From JAMCTM01 sp023473545 (GTDB lineage: Bacteria; Patescibacteriota; Microgenomatia; Levybacterales; UBA12049): a stretch of DNA of 9,611 bases. Below, piece after piece: positions 6,141-9,611 of the stretch. The translations under genes were made by a program, and so were the position numbers. Numbering within the stretch: the first letter of the stretch is position 1; the number at the start of each line of letters is the position of its first letter. The notes below the pieces were generated by a model that was not told the origin of the DNA, made no database searches, and saw nothing but the letters and a program-made list of their open reading frames with translations. The stretch spans positions 1-9,611 of the forward strand of contig JAMCXO010000003.1 in assembly GCA_023473545.1 (NCBI GenBank), given 5' to 3'.

Positions 6141-6939
6141 AAATGAAATTATCAAAGTTGATAACCTCGTAAAAAATTACAATGGCACCTCCGCTGTAAA
6201 ACATATTTCCTTTAGTGTCGCGAAGGGGGAGATCTTCGGGTTTTTAGGTCCTAATGGCGCGGGAAAAACAACAACCATAAAAATATTGATAACCCTTCTT
6301 GCCCCAAGTAAAGGGGAGGGGATCATTAACGGATACAGTGTGATCCGCGACGCGGGAGAAGTTCGCCGCATGATCGGCTATGTTCCGCAGATGATTTCCG
6401 TTGACGGTACGCTCACGGCGTATGAAAATCTGATGCTTATGGCACGACTTTATGACATTCCGAGAAAAGAAAGAGAGCGGCGAATTAAAGAAGTGCTATC
6501 GTTTTTGGATCTTGAATCGGTGCGCCATACGCTTGTCAAAAAATTTTCAGGCGGCATGATCCGAAAACTTGAAATCGGCCAGGCAATTCTCCATCAGCCG
6601 CCTGTCCTTTTTCTGGATGAACCAACCTCAGGTCTTGATCCGGTCGCTCTGCGCAATGTCTGGAAACATTTGCTTGAACTTCGAAGACTTTTTAACACAA
6701 CAATTTTCTTTACAACCCATTATATGGAAGAAGCGCAGGAGGTGGCGGATCGCGTCGCGATCATGCATCTTGGCCGGATTGCCGCCATGGGAAGAGTTGA
6801 TGAACTTATCAAACAAACAAAGAAAGAAGCGGCAACCCTCGAAGACGCGTTTATTTATTTTACCGGCACCGCCTTACAGGAAACAGGAAATTTACGCGAA
6901 ACAAAACGGATGCGGGAAACGGCACGCAGGCTTGGCTAA
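6130..6939 (+). CDS. ABC transporter ATP-binding protein, DrrA-type
   Basis: This 269-residue ATPase has a complete set of nucleotide-binding motifs: Walker A GPNGAGKTT (40-48), Q-loop VPQ (Q87), signature FSGGM (139-143), Walker B VLFLDEP (159-165), D-loop SGLD, and H-loop TTHYMEEA (H197). After ~215 it has the LGRIAAMGRVDELI and ATLEDAFIYFTG segments typical of DrrA/CcmA-like exporters of drugs, polyketides or lipids. The FSGG replaces the usual LSGG, a common tolerated change. A short Arg/Lys-rich tail follows (~250-269). Translation is probably coupled to the hydrolase gene, since the ATG lies 11 bases inside it and no strong ribosome-binding site is seen. The permease gene follows after 9 bases. 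Arginine codons here are mostly CGN, unlike most neighbouring genes. Confidence 0.95.
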   Translation: MKNENEIIKVDNLVKNYNGTSAVKHISFSVAKGEIFGFLGPNGAGKTTTIKILITLLAPSKGEGIINGYSVIRDAGEVRRMIGYVPQMISVDGTLTAYENLMLMARLYDIPRKERERRIKEVLSFLDLESVRHTLVKKFSGGMIRKLEIGQAILHQPPVLFLDEPTSGLDPVALRNVWKHLLELRRLFNTTIFFTTHYMEEAQEVADRVAIMHLGRIAAMGRVDELIKQTKKEAATLEDAFIYFTGTALQETGNLRETKRMRETARRLG

Positions 6940-6948
6940 ACTAGACTT

Positions 6949-7722
6949 ATGCGCTATCTTATAGAAATTATTGTTAAATCGTACGTTTTGGCAGAAATGG
7001 AAATTAGAAAACTGCTCCATGATCCGACAGAACTCGTTACGCGGGCTGTGCAGCCGATTCTCTGGCTTGGAATTTTTGGCGAAGCCTTAAGTAAAGTACA
7101 TGCCATTCCCACGAAGGGATTCACCTATTTACAATTTATCACCCCCGGCATTCTCACGCAATCGGTTGTGTTTATCTCAATATTTTACGGCCTTTCCATT
7201 ATTTGGGAGCGTGATATGGGAATACTGCAAAAATTTTTAGTAACCCCCACCCCTCGTCTCGCGTTGGTATGGGGAAAGATACTCTCGTCTGGAGTACGCG
7301 GAATTAGTCAGGCGGTAATTATTTTTCTTTTTGCTGTCCTTCTTCGGATCCATCTGCGGTTTACCGCTTTATCCATTGTCGGGACAATTCTCATTGTCAT
7401 TCTGGGGGGCGGTTTTTTCACCGGACTCTCTATGATTATTGCCTCAATCGTCAAAACACGAGAGAGGTTTATCGGGATAGGACAAGTCATCACGCTTCCG
7501 CTTTTCTTTGCCTCAAACGCAATCTATCCGATTGCTATCATGCCCCCATGGCTTCAATTCATTGCAACAATCAATCCGTTAAGTTATATGGTTGACGGAC
7601 TGCGCGCGATTCTTGTAACAGGAGACGTATCCATCCTTCCTTTTGATATCGCAATTCTGACTGTAGCTACGCTTGTTATTTCCTTTGTCTCTTCTTATTT
7701 GTATCCGAAGGTTGTGGGATAG
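6949..7722 (+). CDS. ABC-2 type permease, DrrB-type
   Basis: This 257-residue permease has about six hydrophobic segments. Family hallmarks are present: an amphipathic N-terminus (AEMEIRKLLHDPTELVTRAVQPILWLGIFG), FITPGILTQSVVF, the ERDMGILQKFLVTPTPR cytoplasmic loop that contacts the ATPase, and the C-terminal pattern SNAIYPIAIMPPWLQFIATINPLSYMVDGLRAIL. It forms the transmembrane half of the exporter with the preceding ATPase, probably as a 2+2 complex. The substrate is not readable from sequence; family members export drugs, glycolipids or polysaccharides. It is the last gene of the operon. No clear terminator hairpin follows: there is a T7 run at 7742-7748, but no stem beyond a weak AT pairing. 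The next gene, a tRNA, is on the opposite strand. Confidence 0.94.
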   Translation: MRYLIEIIVKSYVLAEMEIRKLLHDPTELVTRAVQPILWLGIFGEALSKVHAIPTKGFTYLQFITPGILTQSVVFISIFYGLSIIWERDMGILQKFLVTPTPRLALVWGKILSSGVRGISQAVIIFLFAVLLRIHLRFTALSIVGTILIVILGGGFFTGLSMIIASIVKTRERFIGIGQVITLPLFFASNAIYPIAIMPPWLQFIATINPLSYMVDGLRAILVTGDVSILPFDIAILTVATLVISFVSSYLYPKVVG

Positions 7723-7782
7723 GGAGATTAATTCACCAACGTTTTTTTAATTTTCAGCTGCCGTTTTTGATACGCTACTTTG
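7723..7782. other. Intergenic gap between permease and tRNA
   Basis: This 60-base gap has a T7 run (7742-7748) but no convincing terminator stem and no ORF. Both flanking genes end here. Confidence 0.6.
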
Positions 7783-7853
7783 CTGCGGGACTAGGAGTCG
7801 GACCTAGATACTGGGATCCAAAGTCCCATGTCCTACCATTAGACGATCCCGCA
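7783..7853 (-). tRNA. tRNA-Gln, anticodon TTG
   Basis: The minus strand folds into a complete cloverleaf of 71 bases. The acceptor stem is TGCGGGA/TCCCGCA, the D arm GTCT/GGAC with loop AATGGTA, and the anticodon stem TGGGA/TCCCA with loop CTTTGGA (anticodon TTG). The variable loop has 4 bases and the T stem is CTAGG/CCTAG. The U1-A72 pair and G73 discriminator suit tRNA-Gln. The T loop is TCCGACT rather than the near-universal TTCGANT, so position 55 is C. The bases after G73 are CAA, so the CCA end is not encoded and must be added after transcription. Confidence 0.93.
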
Positions 7854-7863
7854 AAAATTCTTC

Positions 7864-7892
7864 TTGACAACCTAAATTATACCATATAATAT
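7864..7892 (+). promoter_or_regulatory. Promoter of the small Cys-rich ORF
   Basis: On the plus strand TTGACA (7864-7869) is followed by TATAAT at 7885-7890 with a 15-bp spacer, or TAATAT at 7887-7892 with 17 bp. The predicted start is near 7898, giving a leader of about 26 bases that contains the Shine-Dalgarno site at 7910-7918. Confidence 0.6.
7876..7884 (-). promoter_or_regulatory. Extended -10 promoter of tRNA-Gln
   Basis: On the minus strand TGG-TATAAT (7884 to 7876) is a perfect extended -10, placing the start near 7869, about 16 bases ahead of the tRNA. No -35 consensus is visible. It lies inside the promoter of the divergent small ORF. Confidence 0.65.
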
Positions 7893-7923
7893 AACCTAGC
7901 CAGGGATTTAGGGGGTGATGAAG

Positions 7924-7980
7924 ATGAGATTGGATCCATGTCCATCTTGCGGAAACGACCCATGCACATGCGATGAATAG
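7924..7980 (+). CDS. Predicted 18-residue cysteine-rich small protein
   Basis: MRLDPCPSCGNDPCTCDE is an 18-residue peptide with four Cys in the pattern C-x2-C-x4-C-x-C (residues 6, 9, 14, 16), which suggests metal binding (zinc or Fe-S) on a knuckle-like scaffold. Gene-like signals are present: a promoter at 7864-7892, the Shine-Dalgarno AGGGGGTGA at 7910-7918 ending 5 bases before the ATG, and a TAG stop. The same 9-base Shine-Dalgarno precedes the gene at 1087. An in-frame ATG at 7918 would overlap the Shine-Dalgarno and is less likely. It is far too short for usual gene callers. No family is recognised and the function is unknown. It may instead be a leader peptide, but no gene follows on this strand before 8685. 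Confidence 0.6.
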   Translation: MRLDPCPSCGNDPCTCDE

Positions 7981-7982
7981 TC

Positions 7983-8002
7983 TATAAACCATGTTTATAA
8001 AC
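7983..8002. repeat. AT-rich palindrome after the small ORF
   Basis: TATAAAC-CAT-GTTTATA (7983-7999) is a perfect 7-bp inverted repeat, and GTTTATAAAC (7993-8002) is an overlapping 10-bp palindrome. It lies between the convergent small ORF and PEBP gene. The GC-poor stem with no U-tract makes a weak terminator at best; it may be a protein-binding site. Confidence 0.4.
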
Positions 8003-8026
8003 TACCTGTCGCAAACCTTAATAATC

Positions 8027-8581
8027 TTATGGCATTCTTCTATAGATGCCCGTTAATTCTGCCGATTCTATAAGGTGTTTGCCTATCTCCTCTTCAATTT
8101 TTTCCTTCCCTGCCCTATCTTTGAGGCTTAAAACAGCGTCTAAGGCGTAAAGTTTGAAAAAATATCTGTGCGTTCCCGATGGGGGACAGGGTCCTCCATA
8201 ATCTAGCTTACCGAAGGAGGTTAAGCCTTGAATTGAACCAGCCGGCAGCGAATTTTCTTTAACCTCCAAAATTTGCGGATTGATATTAAATACTACCCAA
8301 TGCGTCCATGTCCCCCCGGGCGCGTCCGGATCATCAACTATTAAAGCAAGGCTTTTTGTTTGAGAAGGGATACCAATAAAAGAAAGCGGGGGATTAACGT
8401 TTTCCCCATCGCAGGTATATTTTTTGGGAATCTTGCCGGTGTTTTCAAAAACAGGACTGGTTATCTTCATCTTTAAAGCTGTTTCTTTTGTTGTGATACG
8501 ACCCGCTCCCTGCCGCATCAACATCAGCCCAATAACTAAAATGGGAATAAAAATCGCGGCAAAAGCCGTAATCTTGCTCAC
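8027..8581 (-). CDS. Membrane-anchored PEBP protein, YbhB/YbcL family
   Basis: The phosphatidylethanolamine-binding (Raf-kinase-inhibitor-like) fold is clear. Motifs are YTCDGENVNPPLSF, the ligand-site DDPDAPGGTWTHWV, GKLDYGGPCPPSGTHRYFFKLYALD, and the C-terminal helix with HLIESAELTGIYRR. One hydrophobic N-terminal helix (SKITAFAAIFIPILVIGLMLM) without a lipobox Cys suggests an extracytoplasmic domain held by a signal anchor. The frame opens further to a TTG at 8590, but the promoter (TTGACA 8621-8616, TACTAT 8598-8593) predicts a start near 8586, downstream of that TTG, so GTG 8581 is preferred. Bacterial YbhB-type functions are poorly known, possibly small-ligand or phospholipid binding. 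It is divergent from the HIT gene and has no obvious operon partner. Confidence 0.88.
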   Translation of the reverse strand: MSKITAFAAIFIPILVIGLMLMRQGAGRITTKETALKMKITSPVFENTGKIPKKYTCDGENVNPPLSFIGIPSQTKSLALIVDDPDAPGGTWTHWVVFNINPQILEVKENSLPAGSIQGLTSFGKLDYGGPCPPSGTHRYFFKLYALDAVLSLKDRAGKEKIEEEIGKHLIESAELTGIYRRMP

Positions 8582-8592
8582 GTGTCTCAATA

Positions 8593-8621
8593 ATAGTAGC
8601 CGCGATTCAAATAAATGTCAA
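8593..8621 (-). promoter_or_regulatory. Promoter of the PEBP gene
   Basis: On the minus strand a perfect TTGACA (8621-8616), a 17-bp spacer and TACTAT (8598-8593) predict a start near 8586, leaving about 5 bases before GTG 8581. A leader this short has no room for a Shine-Dalgarno site. Confidence 0.68.
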
Positions 8622-8649
8622 CTTAATCTAAACATTCTATCCTATAGAA

Positions 8650-8678
8650 TTGAAAATAATGTGTAAAAATGGTAGAAT
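8650..8678 (+). promoter_or_regulatory. Promoter of the HIT gene, predicted leaderless
   Basis: TTGAAA (8650-8655), a 17-bp spacer and TAGAAT (8673-8678) with TG at 8670-8671 place the start about 7 bases downstream, exactly on the A of the ATG at 8685. No Shine-Dalgarno sequence precedes that ATG. Confidence 0.7.
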
Positions 8679-8684
8679 CCGGAC

Positions 8685-9158
8685 ATGAGTAAGATTGAGC
8701 GGCAAATGGGAATATTAAAGCAGGAGACTGAATCTCCCGAATGCGTTTTTTGCAAAATTATTTCCGGCGAGTCCCCCTCAACCAATATTGCGGAAACTGA
8801 AGATTCCCTTTCTTTTATGTCATTGGAGGGATATCCTTTGATTGTTACCAGGAGGCATGTTTCCGGCGATATATCCAAAAATTTGTATGAGGTAAAAGAC
8901 GCATTTTCCCTGGCGGTGGAACTCATTCCTTACGTGGAAAAAGCTTACGGGGCAAAAGGACTCAACGTTTTGTCAAATATAGGTGAGGCTGCGGGACAGA
9001 AAATTATGCATTTTCATATTCATTTAATACCCAATATGGAGGGGGAACGAAACGTAAGATTATCGATAACGCATCAGCCGGAAAGAGAAACTGTCCTAGA
9101 ATATGCCAGGTTAATTGGCGAATCTTTCCGCGGAGCTAAAAACAATGCCTCCTCTTGA
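8685..9158 (+). CDS. HIT-family (histidine triad) nucleotide-binding protein
   Basis: This 157-residue protein has the histidine triad HFHIHLIP (His109, 111, 113), the active-site motif of nucleotide hydrolases and transferases acting on AMP-linked substrates. The N-terminal CVFCKIISGESP (20-31) is the common HIT opening with a CxxC that binds zinc in some members. SFMSLEGYPLIVTRRHVSGDI is the next conserved block and NVLSNIGEAAGQ precedes the triad. It is probably cytosolic, acting on dinucleotide or aminoacyl/acyl-adenylate substrates; the exact one is unknown. ATG 8685 is chosen over ATG 8706 because the promoter predicts transcription starting there. The 3' end overlaps the convergent nucleotidyltransferase-like frame by 48 bases. 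Confidence 0.93.
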   Translation: MSKIERQMGILKQETESPECVFCKIISGESPSTNIAETEDSLSFMSLEGYPLIVTRRHVSGDISKNLYEVKDAFSLAVELIPYVEKAYGAKGLNVLSNIGEAAGQKIMHFHIHLIPNMEGERNVRLSITHQPERETVLEYARLIGESFRGAKNNASS

Positions 9159-9602
9159 TTTTTTGTCCAACTTAAACTTTTTGGCAGCCGCTTGCAGTGC
9201 CTTTTCTTCTACTCTTGCCCAAATTCTCGCAGGATCGTGCAGTGCGATTGCTCCGGAACTGATATAGTTTCTCGCACTTCCGTAATTTCCTTTTTCAAGC
9301 TTTGATATATCCTGAACAAACACCCCTGCGTTTCCGGGGTTTTTATCTATACTATTTACTTTTGGGCATGGTGCAAGTATTCTTTGCTGTATTTCATGTC
9401 TTTTGTCTCTTATTGCGTCAAGAAGCATTTCTCTTTGAAGTCTGAACTCATTCATCTCTTCCTGCCCCCTGATTTCTACAATTACCGCAAGGTCTATATT
9501 GCTGGGATCGCCGTTATGGCAATCTTTTACAAGGCCTTTGGCTACCGAGCCAAAAATTATAACGGCTATCGGTTTTTCCGGGTTTATTGATTCCCATTTT
9601 AG
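9111..9602 (-). pseudogene. Nucleotidyltransferase-fold gene, apparently disrupted at its 5' end
   Basis: Translating the minus frame upstream of ATG 9455 gives PIAVIIFGSVAKG followed by SNIDLAVIVE, the GSxAxG and DxD region of small MNT-type nucleotidyltransferases. ATG 9455 would leave this domain out. The frame is open from a TAA at 9605-9603, but codons between it and ATG 9455 include no ATG, GTG or TTG. Two readings are possible. One base too many in the A5 run (9573-9577) would put the motif in frame with ATG 9597 (MGINKPGKPIAVIIFGS). Alternatively the TAA is a premature stop, since SINPEKPIAVIIFGS is also family-like. The first catalytic Asp of SDID is Asn (SNID), and the GS-to-D spacing is about 5 residues longer than usual. 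The C-terminal ~100 residues, helical then less conserved, remain open. Probably inactive, unless the frameshift is a sequencing error. Confidence 0.55.
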
Positions 9603-9611
9603 TTATTGGGC

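Noticed and set aside
7742..7748. T7 run after the permease as an intrinsic terminator
   Set aside because: No stable GC-containing stem precedes it; only a 5-bp AT pairing was found.
7804..7992. Minus-strand 62-residue ORF
   Set aside because: It covers the tRNA-Gln gene and both divergent promoters and has no family resemblance; it is a shadow.
9453..9455. ATG 9455 as the true start of the nucleotidyltransferase-like gene
   Set aside because: It would remove the only recognisable domain motif, which lies in the same frame just upstream.
9384..9590. Plus-strand 68-residue ORF at the right edge
   Set aside because: It lies opposite the nucleotidyltransferase-like frame, which carries recognisable GSxAxG and NID motifs. 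The plus ORF has no recognisable domain or ribosome-binding site.

Overview
The window looks like a bacterial chromosome segment, most likely from a Patescibacteria/CPR-type genome. This is inferred from small single-domain genes, very tight packing, a moderate-to-low GC content by eye, several promoters placed right at start codons (leaderless or nearly so), a tRNA without an encoded CCA tail, and the gene mix (MacB-type permease, DUF5666-like small protein, COG4315 secreted-repeat protein, PEBP, HIT). The standard bacterial code fits: TAA, TAG and TGA all end genes at sensible places. No phage, IS element or CRISPR array was seen.

Layout. Positions 1-1482 (+) hold the C-terminal part of a MacB/FtsX-type ABC permease, followed by a small membrane-anchored DUF5666-like protein. 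They end at a strong hairpin (1507-1541) shared with the opposing operon. Positions 1567-4312 (-) are a compact three-gene flavin operon. In transcription order it encodes a membrane-anchored FMN-binding-domain protein, an ApbE flavin transferase, and an RnfD/NqrB-like membrane protein fused to a ferredoxin-NAD(P)+ reductase (FNR) module. Positions 4441-4938 (+) are a divergent membrane-anchored COG4315 secreted-repeat protein. A zinc-ribbon/two-TM protein follows on the minus strand (4946-5281).

Positions 5403-7722 (+) form a second operon: dienelactone-hydrolase family enzyme, then a DrrA-type ABC ATPase and a DrrB-type ABC-2 permease. A tRNA-Gln(TTG) lies on the minus strand at 7783-7853. 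Its promoter overlaps a divergent promoter for an 18-codon cysteine-rich small ORF (7924-7980). Positions 8027-8581 (-) encode a membrane-anchored PEBP/YbhB protein, divergent from a HIT-family protein (8685-9158, +). The right edge holds a nucleotidyltransferase-fold gene on the minus strand that appears broken.

How it works together. The flavin operon reads as a minimal transmembrane electron-export line: NAD(P)H to the cytosolic FNR module, then the RnfD-like membrane part, then a covalently flavinylated extracytosolic FMN domain, with ApbE attaching the FMN. No other Rnf/Nqr subunits are in the window. The adjacent divergent COG4315 protein is in the same predicted compartment and could be a partner, but this is inference. 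This module, the tiny Cys-rich ORF and the leaderless promoter pattern are the most interesting parts of the window.
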